Of a stretch of DNA of 64,000 bases, positions 16,732-26,300 are shown in pieces. Source of the DNA: Desulfobacteraceae bacterium UBA5616 (GTDB lineage Bacteria; Desulfobacterota; Desulfobacteria; Desulfobacterales; UBA5616); NCBI GenBank assembly GCA_002423615.1, contig DIKO01000022.1:1-64000 (forward strand), given 5' to 3'. The translations under genes were made by a program, and so were the position numbers. The notes below the pieces were generated by a model. That model ran no database searches. It was not told the DNA's origin and saw nothing but the letters and a program-made list of their open reading frames with translations. Position 1 is the stretch's first letter. Each line of letters starts with the position of its first letter.

Positions 16732-18078
16732 CTAATTCCGGGTCCTGAGCATGTAATCCACCGTCCTCTGGATATGGTTTACCGTGCTGCATTCCCTGGC
16801 GAGGAAGCAGTACGGCAGATACCGCTTCATCTCAGAGTCTCCGGTTCCCCAGAAAGATCTGGGTTCGGGATTCAGCCACACGATTCTCTTGCTTCTCTCC
16901 TGAAGCAGCTTCAGGATTTCCGTTCTCGCGTTCCCGAAATTGTTGCGGGCGTCTCCCAGAATCATGATGGTGGTTTTCTGGGTGACCCTGTCCAGCCACT
17001 GGTCTTTAAAATCCATGAAAGACCGGCCGTAATCCGTTGAGGACAGCATCAGGTCAAGGTCTTTCCCCTTTAAAATCCGGTCCAGAGCTTCTTCCACACG
17101 GTAATTTTCAAATACATGGCTCACCTGAACCAGGTTGGAACAGAACACAAAGGACCTGACCTTGGCCAAAGAATCGTTCAGGCTGTATAAAAAAAGGAGA
17201 AAGAACCTGACGACTTTTTCAACCGAGCGGCTGATATCGCAAATGGCGACGATATCCGGACGATTGATCTTCTTGGTTTTCCACTTGGGGTACACGATCA
17301 GGCCGTGATAGGCCACATTGGCCCTCAAGGTCTTTTTTAAATCCAGCAACCCGCGCCTGGCGGTTTTTTTCCGCCGGGAATGCACATCGTTCAACCGTTT
17401 GACCATTTTCCGGATCAGGGCATGCATCCTCCGGAAATCCCTTTCCTCCACATTCGAGAGCTTGGTGTCTCTTAAAAAACGCTCCAGCAGTTCGTCCGTG
17501 ACGTTTTTGGCGAACAGGGAATACTGTTTTTCAACAAAGTCCCTCACCCTTTCATTCAGCACATCTTTGGCCTGTCTGAGATATTCCGCGGCCTGGCGGT
17601 CTTCTTCATTCCCGGAGCCGGAAAGCCGCTTGATATCCCGAATGAGGTCTTCGACCCCCATGGCCTGAAGAATTCTTCTCCCGAAAAGGGACTTCTGGGT
17701 AAAAAAGGAAATATTTTTCACATTGGCGCGGTCGCCGGCATCACGCAGAGACGTCGCCAGGGACGCCATGTCCCCGGATAGAATCATCTGGGTCAAAGGA
17801 GCGGTTTGCTTTTCGCCTTCTTCCAGAAGGGAGGGGATGTTTTCGCCGTCCATGTCCGGGTAATCGTCCGCATCAAAAAAACGGTCGAAACAGGCTTCGA
17901 AAATCTCCTCTTCCCGCCGGGACTTTGCCAGTGTGGCCCCAAGGGTGTTTCTCAGGATTTCCCGGTCGGAGTACCCGGTAATTCTCGCGGCGTTCACCGC
18001 ATCCATGGTTTCGGCAACGGATATCCGGACGCCGGACTGGCGTAATGCGCGGATAAAATCCAGAAGAACCTGTTCCAC
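16732..18078 (-). CDS. VWA-domain CoxE-like protein
   Basis: A 448-residue protein with a C-terminal von Willebrand factor A domain. The MIDAS motif appears as DISRS near residue 275, and the ending IVWLNPEP is typical of the CoxE-like family. The N-terminal half is helical and charged. Such proteins work with a MoxR-type AAA+ ATPase to insert cofactors or activate enzymes. The ATPase gene ends ten bases upstream, so they form an operon, and an acyl-CoA dehydrogenase gene precedes both. The client enzyme is unknown; the dehydrogenase is a candidate only by position. Confidence 0.85.
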   Translation of the reverse strand: MEQVLLDFIRALRQSGVRISVAETMDAVNAARITGYSDREILRNTLGATLAKSRREEEIFEACFDRFFDADDYPDMDGENIPSLLEEGEKQTAPLTQMILSGDMASLATSLRDAGDRANVKNISFFTQKSLFGRRILQAMGVEDLIRDIKRLSGSGNEEDRQAAEYLRQAKDVLNERVRDFVEKQYSLFAKNVTDELLERFLRDTKLSNVEERDFRRMHALIRKMVKRLNDVHSRRKKTARRGLLDLKKTLRANVAYHGLIVYPKWKTKKINRPDIVAICDISRSVEKVVRFFLLFLYSLNDSLAKVRSFVFCSNLVQVSHVFENYRVEEALDRILKGKDLDLMLSSTDYGRSFMDFKDQWLDRVTQKTTIMILGDARNNFGNARTEILKLLQERSKRIVWLNPEPRSFWGTGDSEMKRYLPYCFLARECSTVNHIQRTVDYMLRTRN

Positions 18079-18087
18079 CGTCTTCCC

Positions 18088-19032
18088 CTAAATCGCCTTT
18101 TTCACTTTTGCCATGAGTTCCGGCATATTTTCCCTTACGGATTCGATATCTTCTTCGAACTTCAAAAAAACATTCAGGGTTTCCCGGACCACGGCCGGTT
18201 CGAGGCGGGAGGAATGGAGCAGCACCAGGACCCTGGCCCAGTCAATGGTTTCGCTGACCGATGGCGCTTTTTTCAGATCCATCTCCCTCACTGCCTGAAT
18301 AAAGGCCACCAGCTGAAGCTTCAGATCTTCGGAAATGCCGGGAACCCGAACCCTGACAATCTGCTGTTCCAGTTTGGCTTCGGGAAACGGAATGAACAAA
18401 TGAAGGCATCTGCGTTTGATGGCTTCGCTCATTTCGCGGGTGTTGTTGCTGGTCAGAAATACGTAGGGGCGGCTTAAAGCCGTGATCGTCCCGATTTCCG
18501 GGACGGTTACCTGAAAGTCGGAGAGAATTTCCAGCAAAAATGCCTCGAATTCCTGGTCCGACTTGTCCACCTCATCGATGAGCAGTACCGAGCCATCCTG
18601 CTGGCGAAGCGACGCCAGAAGCGGGCGGGGTTCCAGAAAATAGGTGGAATAGAAAATATCGTCAAACTGATGGAGCCGGGCCATGGAGTCGTTCAGACCT
18701 TCCGCGCCTGAAAGAATGTCGTTTAATTTATCTTTCAGAATCTGGGTGTAGAGAAGCTGTTTGCCGTATTTCCATTCATACAGCGCCTTGGATTCATCGA
18801 GCCCCTCATAACACTGAAGCCGGATCAGCGGCAGCCCCAGATAGGCGGCCATGATTTTGGCCAGTTCCGTTTTCCCCACCCCTGCCGGCCCCTCCACCAG
18901 AATCGGCTTCTGCAGGTGCCAGGCCAGATACAGGGTGGTGGCAATTTGCCGGCTGCAGACATAGCCGTTTTTTTCAAAACCGATCCTGATGTGATCCACG
19001 GCTTTAAATTTTTCGTCATGCTGGCTGTTCAT
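18088..19032 (-). CDS. MoxR-family AAA+ ATPase
   Basis: A 314-residue MoxR-type ATPase with Walker A GPAGVGKTE near residue 45, Walker B LLIDEVDK, and sensor 1 in the FLTSNNTRE stretch. The start at 19032 has an AAGGAA site about nine bases upstream; it overlaps the end of the acyl-CoA dehydrogenase gene by 17 bases. MoxR ATPases act as chaperones with VWA proteins, and the VWA gene follows directly. Substrate unknown. Confidence 0.9.
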   Translation of the reverse strand: MNSQHDEKFKAVDHIRIGFEKNGYVCSRQIATTLYLAWHLQKPILVEGPAGVGKTELAKIMAAYLGLPLIRLQCYEGLDESKALYEWKYGKQLLYTQILKDKLNDILSGAEGLNDSMARLHQFDDIFYSTYFLEPRPLLASLRQQDGSVLLIDEVDKSDQEFEAFLLEILSDFQVTVPEIGTITALSRPYVFLTSNNTREMSEAIKRRCLHLFIPFPEAKLEQQIVRVRVPGISEDLKLQLVAFIQAVREMDLKKAPSVSETIDWARVLVLLHSSRLEPAVVRETLNVFLKFEEDIESVRENMPELMAKVKKAI

Positions 19033-20206
19033 GAGCGTTCTTCCTTTGTAATATATCCTCGCCATACCGGATTTCCCGGGTTTTCGCAGCACCGGCGGCG
19101 ATTTTTCCGGAAAACAGGAGATCCCGGGTCATGGCATTGATGCCGGTTTCATTTCCCATATCAAGACCCTGTACAAGTTGGCCGAATATGGATTGGATCT
19201 GGCTTAAAACAGCGCGGAATCCAATGATGGAGGCACTCATGTCCTCCTTTTGATTCTCAAGATCAAATGTCTTTGCCGAGTCCGAGGCAATCTGGTGGAC
19301 CAGCCGCACCAGGGCATCCATTCTTGCCGACAGCTGTTTCTGTTCCTCGGGTATCATCGCCATCCCCCTCATCAGGCGGATAACGGCCGCAAGCTGGCAA
19401 TGGACCCCTCCGGAAATAGATCCCATCATCATCACGTCTTCCACCCCCCGAAAGGGAAGGACCATGTCCTCGTAAGCCGAATGGGGATTTCCCAGAAGTG
19501 AGGATGACGCTACGAAACAATCGGAAAGGGATATGCCGCCATGGGGAGACGGATGAAGGGCTTCCAGGGTCATGGCCTTGGTGACCGTCAGCCCCGAGGT
19601 GTTCCTCGGGACCAGAAAAGCCGAATACCGTTTTCTGCCGTTTTCTATCTTGGTTTCCGCGATGACGATATAAAGATCGGCGATGGGACCGTTGGTCAGG
19701 TAGGTTTTGGAACCGGACAATACGTATCCTTCGCCAACGGTCCGGGCATTTGTCCGAAGCAGCTTGGGATGGGCCCCCGCACCCGGTTCGGATACGGCAA
19801 AGGACACGGTTGTTACACCGGCGGCCATTCCGGGCAGAAATTCTTCTTTCTGGAAATCGCTTCCGAATCCCGAAACCAGAAATTTCGTCGCAAGGTTCTG
19901 GAGCATCAGGGAAAGCACCACTCCTAAATTATGGCCGAACCGCACCATGAGGTAACCCGCCTCTGAAATGGCCCCGTACCCCATGCCCAGCCCACCGTAA
20001 GCAGCATCAATTCCGATACCCAATAGCTGTTCTTCCCCCAGTTTCTTCCAGATATCGTATGGAAAGGATTCGGTAAAGGGCAGGTCCGTCCTGGGAGCGA
20101 TGAATTTTTCGGCAAACACTGCTACTTTTTCCCGGAGGTTGCAGTGAATAGGATGCATTTTAGTTTCCATGGATGAAACCATATCCGCAAATAAACGCGA
20201 TTTCAA
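19016..20206 (-). CDS. Acyl-CoA dehydrogenase family protein
   Basis: A flavin-dependent acyl-CoA dehydrogenase-like protein of up to 396 residues. The FAD-contacting region VSFAVSEPGAGAHP and YLTNGPIADLY match the family. The N-terminus is uncertain: a TTG at 20206, ATG at 20182 and ATG at 20170 are all possible and none has a strong ribosome site. The C-terminal helical part is present but the familiar catalytic glutamate stretch is not obvious. It leads the MoxR/VWA operon and overlaps it, which is unusual for a beta-oxidation enzyme and suggests a specialised substrate or assembly need. Confidence 0.8.
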   Translation of the reverse strand: MKSRLFADMVSSMETKMHPIHCNLREKVAVFAEKFIAPRTDLPFTESFPYDIWKKLGEEQLLGIGIDAAYGGLGMGYGAISEAGYLMVRFGHNLGVVLSLMLQNLATKFLVSGFGSDFQKEEFLPGMAAGVTTVSFAVSEPGAGAHPKLLRTNARTVGEGYVLSGSKTYLTNGPIADLYIVIAETKIENGRKRYSAFLVPRNTSGLTVTKAMTLEALHPSPHGGISLSDCFVASSSLLGNPHSAYEDMVLPFRGVEDVMMMGSISGGVHCQLAAVIRLMRGMAMIPEEQKQLSARMDALVRLVHQIASDSAKTFDLENQKEDMSASIIGFRAVLSQIQSIFGQLVQGLDMGNETGINAMTRDLLFSGKIAAGAAKTREIRYGEDILQRKNAHEQPA

Positions 20207-20302
20207 GACAATAGAAACACCCTGCCTTTTCTTTTCATTGCCGCCTTTTTTTTTAAATTACCTTTTATGAATTCACCAGGATTCAAAAACCATCATGAGA
20301 GA

Positions 20303-20333
20303 CCCCCCAAAAAACTGGTGGGGTTTCTCGATT
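20303..20333. other. Hairpin in the divergent intergenic region
   Basis: GAGA plus four C pairs with GGGG, then (after a two-base bulge) TCTC, in the 236-base gap between the leftward dehydrogenase and the rightward kor operon. There is no clear T run on either strand, so I do not call it a terminator. It lies about 30 bases upstream of the kor promoter and could be regulatory. Confidence 0.35.
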
Positions 20334-20360
20334 ATTTATCCTGGTAGGTTGTTTTTTATC

Positions 20361-20389
20361 TTGAATTAATCCGTCGAGTGTCCTATAAA
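20361..20389 (+). promoter_or_regulatory. Sigma-70 promoter of the kor-hdr operon
   Basis: TTGAAT (20361-20366) is exactly 17 bases from TATAAA (20384-20389), about 50 bases upstream of the ferredoxin start. It would drive the ten-kilobase run that follows, in which gaps are all under about 80 bases. Confidence 0.6.
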
Positions 20390-20442
20390 AAGCAGACTGA
20401 TTCAGCCACATTAAAAAAATATCGATATTGAGGAAAGTGCAT

Positions 20443-20730
20443 ATGGAATTCTGGCGGGTTCCCCTGGACGCCCATGAAATCGAGGTCACAAAGGGGATTG
20501 TTTATATCATTGAAGATCGGTGCAAAGGGTGTGGTTACTGCATCGAATTTTGTCCCCGGCAGGTTCTTGAATTCTCACCCGGATTCAACGTCAAGGGATA
20601 TCACCCGCCGGCTGCGGTTAAACCAAAGGAATGCGTCAACTGCCATTATTGCGAAATCATCTGTCCCGAATTCGCCATTTATTCCGTTGAAGCCCCCTTT
20701 TCCGATCAACCCGCAGGCGTGTTGCCGTGA
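20443..20730 (+). CDS. korD: Ferredoxin subunit of 2-oxoacid:ferredoxin oxidoreductase
   Basis: A 95-residue delta-type ferredoxin with two 4Fe-4S motifs, CKGCGYCIEFCP and CVNCHYCEIICP. GAGGAAAG lies directly before the ATG at 20443, which decides the start. It comes first, then the alpha, beta and gamma subunit genes, the order of KorDABC enzymes. It passes electrons from the thiamine-diphosphate site to soluble ferredoxin or directly to the Hdr-like partners encoded downstream. Confidence 0.9.
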   Translation: MEFWRVPLDAHEIEVTKGIVYIIEDRCKGCGYCIEFCPRQVLEFSPGFNVKGYHPPAAVKPKECVNCHYCEIICPEFAIYSVEAPFSDQPAGVLP

Positions 20731-20792
20731 TGCCTCACCGGATACGGCAAATCCGCTTGTAATATGATGATCCATAGACAAAGAGGACCAAG

Positions 20793-21944
20793 ATGAAACA
20801 AGCCGTTCTCACCGGAGAACATTTTTTAACCGGGGATGTGGCCTGCGCCGAAGGGGCGCTGGCCGCCGGATGTCTTTTTTTCGGCGGGTATCCCATTACC
20901 CCGGCCACCGAAATCGCCGAACGCATGTCGGAAAGGCTCCCGGAGATCGGCGGCACCTTTATTCAGATGGAGGATGAAATCGCCGCGATGGCCTCCATTT
21001 TAGGCGCTTCCTGGGCCGGGAAAAAAACCATGACCGCTACATCCGGACCCGGTTTCAGCCTGATGATGGAGAACATCGGCCTGGGCATTGTAACGGAAAC
21101 GCCCTGCGTGGTGGTCAATGTTCAGAGGGCCGGCCCCTCCACCGGACTGCCCACCCAGGGCGCCCAGGCGGATATGATGCAGGCCCGATGGGGCTCCCAT
21201 GGTCATTATGAGATCATCGCCCTGGCGCCGGCTTCTCCCCAGGAGATTTTTTACCAGACCATCGAGGCCTTTAATTTAAGTGAAAAATATCGGATCCCGG
21301 TCCTGATCATGTCCGATGAAATTGTCGGCCACATGAGCGAGCGGGTTTCCATCCCCGCTGAAAAGGATATCGTGACCGTTTCCCGGACGGCGCCGAAAGG
21401 AAGGAAAGACCGCTTCAAGCCCTTTCAACCCGGACCCAACGGAGTCGCCCCCATGCCTGCGGCCGGCCAGGGATACAATGTCCATATCACCGGCCTGACC
21501 CATGATGAAAAAGGATATCCCGTGATGACCGTCGAGGCCCAGGAGGAAATGATGGCCCGGATTACGGGGAAAATCCGCCGGAACCTGGATGACATTATCC
21601 GCACCGAATCCTACCGGTTGGAAGACGCCGAAATTGCGGTAATTTCCTACGGGGTATCATCGAGAACGAGCCTGGCGGCTGTGGATGAGGCCAGGAATTT
21701 GGGCATCAAGGCAGGTTTGCTGAGGCTGATCACGGTCTGGCCCTTTCCCGAAGAACAGATCCGGCAACTGGCCCGTCGGGTCAAAAAAATGATCACGGTT
21801 GAGATCAATCTGGGGCAGATCTGTCTGGAAGTACAACGTTGCGCAGGGGGGAGGATTCCCGTGACCCTGGTGGGACATGCCGGAGGGACCATTATTTCAC
21901 CGGAAAGGGTTGTCGCCGAATTAAAGGAGGCCGTATCGTCATGA
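20793..21944 (+). CDS. korA: 2-oxoacid:ferredoxin oxidoreductase alpha subunit
   Basis: A 383-residue alpha subunit. It begins with the GNVACAEGA-like GDVACAEGALAAG stretch and has the family's YPITPATEIAE and the TATSGPGFSLM loop. It pairs with KorB to bind 2-oxoacid and thiamine diphosphate, converting a 2-oxoacid and CoA to acyl-CoA, CO2 and reduced ferredoxin. The acid may be 2-oxoglutarate or a branched-chain 2-oxoacid; the sequence does not decide. The ribosome site is GAGGA. Its stop overlaps the korB start as ATGA. Confidence 0.92.
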   Translation: MKQAVLTGEHFLTGDVACAEGALAAGCLFFGGYPITPATEIAERMSERLPEIGGTFIQMEDEIAAMASILGASWAGKKTMTATSGPGFSLMMENIGLGIVTETPCVVVNVQRAGPSTGLPTQGAQADMMQARWGSHGHYEIIALAPASPQEIFYQTIEAFNLSEKYRIPVLIMSDEIVGHMSERVSIPAEKDIVTVSRTAPKGRKDRFKPFQPGPNGVAPMPAAGQGYNVHITGLTHDEKGYPVMTVEAQEEMMARITGKIRRNLDDIIRTESYRLEDAEIAVISYGVSSRTSLAAVDEARNLGIKAGLLRLITVWPFPEEQIRQLARRVKKMITVEINLGQICLEVQRCAGGRIPVTLVGHAGGTIISPERVVAELKEAVSS

Positions 21945-22777
21945 TCGAGACCGCCAGCAGAATCAAACAACCGGAACACCCTCTTGACGACCTTTTGCGC
22001 ACCGATCGCATCCCTCATATCTGGTGTCCGGGATGCGGTATCGGAACGGTGTTTTCCTCCTGCCTTATCGCCATGAAAAACAGCGGTCTGAATCTGCAGA
22101 AAATGGCCATGGTTTCGGGTATCGGATGCTCGGGCCGGGCGGCGGGGTATGTGGCCATGGATTCTTTCCATACCACCCACGGAAGGGCCATTCCCTTTGC
22201 AACGGGACTAAAGCTCGGCAATCCGGAATTGAACGTAGTGGTCTTTTCCGGCGACGGAGATCTTTTTGCCATCGGCGGGAATCACTTTATCCATGCCGCA
22301 AGGCGGAATATGGACCTTACCGTGATCTGCGTGAACAACCTGAATTACGGCATGACCGGAGGGCAAATGGCGGCGACAACGCCGCACCTCGCCAAAACCA
22401 CCACCACCCCCATGGGCAACCCCGAAGCGCCCTTCAATCTGCCGCTCCTGGCTTATGCGGCCGGCGCAACCTATATTTCCCGGTGGACCATACTTCACAC
22501 ACGGGATTTGACGCGTTCCATCGATACGGCATTAAAACGAAAAGGGTTCTCCTTCATCGAAGTGCTTTCCCCATGTCCGGTAAATTACGGCAGACGGAAC
22601 AAGGAGAAGGCCTTTGATTCACTGAAACTCTACCAGGACAAGGGGATCATCAAAAACGGGGCCAATCCGTCGGAGATTGAAATGGATTTTGAAAAGGGGA
22701 TCACCCTCGGTGATTTTCTGGATGTGGATCGCCCCACCTGCATAGAACAGTACGACAAGACGTGTCGGCTGATATAA
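21941..22777 (+). CDS. korB: 2-oxoacid:ferredoxin oxidoreductase beta subunit
   Basis: A 278-residue thiamine-diphosphate-binding beta subunit. WCPGCGIG near residue 28 and the GDGDLFAIGGNH stretch (ThDP/Mg binding) followed by NNLNYGMTGGQ are diagnostic. The ATG at 21941 has AAAGGAGG upstream and overlaps the korA stop. It carries out the decarboxylation step with KorA and is cytoplasmic. Confidence 0.93.
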   Translation: MIETASRIKQPEHPLDDLLRTDRIPHIWCPGCGIGTVFSSCLIAMKNSGLNLQKMAMVSGIGCSGRAAGYVAMDSFHTTHGRAIPFATGLKLGNPELNVVVFSGDGDLFAIGGNHFIHAARRNMDLTVICVNNLNYGMTGGQMAATTPHLAKTTTTPMGNPEAPFNLPLLAYAAGATYISRWTILHTRDLTRSIDTALKRKGFSFIEVLSPCPVNYGRRNKEKAFDSLKLYQDKGIIKNGANPSEIEMDFEKGITLGDFLDVDRPTCIEQYDKTCRLI

Positions 22778-22788
22778 AGGTTATCGCC

Positions 22789-23394
22789 ATGAGCCGGAAA
22801 CAGGAAAACGAAAACATTAAAAAAGAAGTGATCATCACGGGGTTCGGCGGGCAGGGAATTGTTTTAGCCGGCAGCATCCTGGGAAAGGCGGCGGCCCTGG
22901 GAGACCACCTGGAGAGCACCCTGGTTCAGTCTTACGGCCCTGAATCCAGGGGCGGGGCGTGCAGCGCTCAGGTGGTGATTTCAAACCTGCCCATCCACTA
23001 TCCGTATATCCGGACCCCGGACATCCTGGTCTGCATGTCCCAGTCCGCCTATGAGAAATATGCCGATCAACTCAAGCCCGATACCCTGCTGCTCATCGAT
23101 CAGGATCTTGTCCGGCCCATGCCGGGCTGCGGCGATTATTACGCCATTCCGGCAACAAGAATCGCCGAGGAACTGGGCCGAAAAATGATGGCCAATATCA
23201 TCATGATCGGATTTGTAACCTCCATTTCGAAAATCGTGTCCGAAGAGGCCGCCCGGAACAGTATTAGGGATTCCGTGCCCAAAGGTACCGAGGAGGCCAA
23301 CATCAAGGCCTTCCGGAAGGGTTTTGAATACGGCCTCGCCATATTGAAGGGACGAGAGAAGAAAGCCTCCGGCCACACAGGAGCCATTGCATGA
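22789..23394 (+). CDS. korC: 2-oxoacid:ferredoxin oxidoreductase gamma subunit
   Basis: A 201-residue gamma subunit with the GFGGQGIVLAG motif at the N-terminus and the QSYGPESRGG motif near residue 55, both conserved in the CoA-binding gamma subunit. AAAGG precedes the ATG at 22789; an in-frame GTG at 22762 overlapping korB is less likely. Its stop overlaps the start of the giant flavoprotein gene by four bases (ATGA), which ties the oxidoreductase and the Hdr-like proteins together in one transcript. Confidence 0.92.
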   Translation: MSRKQENENIKKEVIITGFGGQGIVLAGSILGKAAALGDHLESTLVQSYGPESRGGACSAQVVISNLPIHYPYIRTPDILVCMSQSAYEKYADQLKPDTLLLIDQDLVRPMPGCGDYYAIPATRIAEELGRKMMANIIMIGFVTSISKIVSEEAARNSIRDSVPKGTEEANIKAFRKGFEYGLAILKGREKKASGHTGAIA

Positions 23395-26300
23395 AACCCC
23401 CCAAGGAAAGACTTCACAGAGTCATCGTTATCGGCGCCACCCCGACGGGGATCGCTGCAACCAATAAACTGGGTGAAATCGGCATTCCAGTGACCCTTGT
23501 GGATTCCCATGATGATCTGGACCGGACTCTTTCGGCTGACGAATGGCGGATGGATTCCGGGGTACCCTTTAATTACGCCCATCGGCCGGGGCTTATCCGG
23601 ATTTTGAGGAATCCTTCGATCCATTGCATTATGCCCGCGGAAGTCAAGTCCATCAAGCACAGTTCCCAGGGATTCAGGGTCCGTCTTAAAAAAGCACCCA
23701 CCTACATCGATCCGGACCGGTGCACCCTCTGCGGACGCTGTTATCAGGCCTGCCCTGTCCATACATCAGACGGTTTCAAAGCCATCCGTTATGACGGCCG
23801 CATGACACTTCCGGGAAGACCCGTTATCGATAAACGGCGCAAACCCCCGTGTCAGGAAAACTGCCCTCTGGGGGTCAACGCTCAGGGGTACATCGCCCTG
23901 ACCCGGGCCGAAAAATTTACGGAGGCATTGGCCCTGGTCCGGAAAGACAACGTTCTGGCCGGCATCTGCGGCCGGATCTGCACGCATCCCTGCGAGGCCG
24001 GGTGCCGGAGAGGGGAACTGGATGATCCCATCGCGATCAGGGACATCAAACGGTTTCTGGCCGATGACGAGGGGCATGTTCCAAAAAGCAGTGAAGAAGA
24101 ACCTCCCGGGTTGAAATCGGCGCTTCAGCGCTCTGAAAAAATAGCCGTGATCGGCTCGGGCCCCTCGGGTCTTGCCGCTGCCGCGGAACTGGCGCAAAAG
24201 GGGTACCCGGTGACGGCTTTTGAAAAGGAGAATGAACCCGGCGGACTTCTCCGGTATGGCATCGGGCCCCACCGGCTGCCCCGGCACGTGCTGGATACCG
24301 ATCTCCACTACATCCGGAACCTGGGTGTGAAATTCATCACCCAAAGCCCCGTCAACCCGGATGGTGATCTGGACGGTCTTTTCAGTGAATATCAGGCGGT
24401 GATCCTGGCCACGGGTGCCTGGAAGGACCGGAAACTCGGCGTTCCCGGTGAAGATCTTAAGGGGGTATCGGGATGTCTGTCCTTTCTGAACAACCTGTAC
24501 CGGACCCCGATTTCGGCTTTTCCCGAAAAGACGGCCGTCATCGGAGACGGAAACGCCGCCTTTGACCTTGCGAGAACCCTCAAGCGGCTTGGGGCCGAGG
24601 TCAGCATTATTTCCTGGTTCCCCCTGAATCTGATTCCTGCGGATCCCGAAGAAATAAAGGCGGCGCTGGAAGAAAAAATCACGATTATCGACAGTCTCAA
24701 GGTGGTCCGGTTTAAGGGTAAAGGCGGGAAATTAACCGGTCTTTCCGCAATGCCCACCATCCCGGGGCCGCCTGACGCAAACGGGATGCCATGGCCGGTG
24801 ATCATCCAGGACGGCGCTCCTGTGGACATGAATTTTACCAGGGCCTTTGTGGCCATTGGTCAATCCGGACCGTATAGCCATGTGACGGCGACCACCCTGC
24901 CTTTCGAGGTTTCCGAACAGGGGTTTATCCGGACCCGGGGATCTTCCCGTACTTCCCGGAAAGGGCTGTATGCCGCGGGAGATACCGTTACGGGGCCTTC
25001 CTCCGTGGTCAAGGCCATGGCCGCCGGAAGGATGGCGGCAAGAGATGTTCACGAGGACCTTTGCGGTCATGTAACACTGACCGATGGTCCGGAAAGGCCC
25101 GAAAACCTCGATTTTCCGGTAATTTCCGAGGATATCCCGGCTCTGTCCCGGCCTGCCATGCCGGAAAAGCAGCTTTCCGCCAGAATGGACTCATTTGCCG
25201 AAGTCGCTCTGGGATTGAGCGGTCACCAGGTTGTTTTCGAGGCCGAACGCTGTCTTCAATGCGGGGTGTGTTCCGAATGCCTGGAATGTGTAAACGCCTG
25301 CGGCGCCATCCAGGCTGTCCGGCATGATGACCACTTCCTGGAAATCACCGAACACGCCGGCGTGATCATTATGGCGGACCCCGGCATCGCGGCCCAGGTC
25401 AAAGGAGAGGATGTCATCCGTGCCTATGGCCCCAGACAGGCGAAAACTGACGTCAACGCCATGATTGTCCGGGGTTATGCCGCTGCGGCCAAGGCCATGG
25501 TGCTTCTGGCCAAGACCTCCCAGAGGCTGAAAGGTCACGGCATATCCTTTCACGCTCCCGATCCGGGACTGTCCCCCGAAATCCGGATCGGGGTTTTTGT
25601 CTGCCGGTGCAACGACGCCCTGGGATGGCTGGACGGCATGACCGAATATCTGCAAGGACTCTCCCGTCGCAACGATATTTTTCATGTGGAAGTTTTAAAT
25701 TCCGCCTGTACATCGGAAGGGTATGCAGGCATTTTTAAAAGCGTCCGTGAAAAGGGGATCACCCGCATGGTGCTGGCCTCCTGCGTATGCTGCCCATTGA
25801 ATTTTGTCTGCAGTGCCTGTTCGGACCAGCGCAGCAGACTCAAAAACGGTCTTTTTACCGGAACCGGGATCAGCCGGTCCATGGTGGAAACCTGCAACCT
25901 CCGGGGAGAGGTCCTGCGCCTGGTTGGAAAAGACCCGCACACGGCTCTGAAACGGTTTGTCGGTCTGATGGATCGGTCCATCACCCGGGCGACAAAGCTC
26001 AAACCCTTGCCGTCCCTGGCACGGAACTACAATTTTGCAACGGCGGTAATCGGCGAATCCGAAGCTGCGGTGGCTTCGGCGCGGATATTGGCCGAGGCCG
26101 GACTGGATATATTTCTCTTCGGTGCAAAGGCGGATGCAGTTAACGGAAACCCGGCGTATCCGAATGTCCACACCTTTGAAAACTCCGAGGTCAAGAGGAT
26201 CAGCGGTACATTGGGAGAGTTCCAGTTGTCCGTACAAACCGGATTGGACGAACAGAAGATCCAGGTGGGTGCCATCATCCTGGGAGAAAAATCCAGGTCC

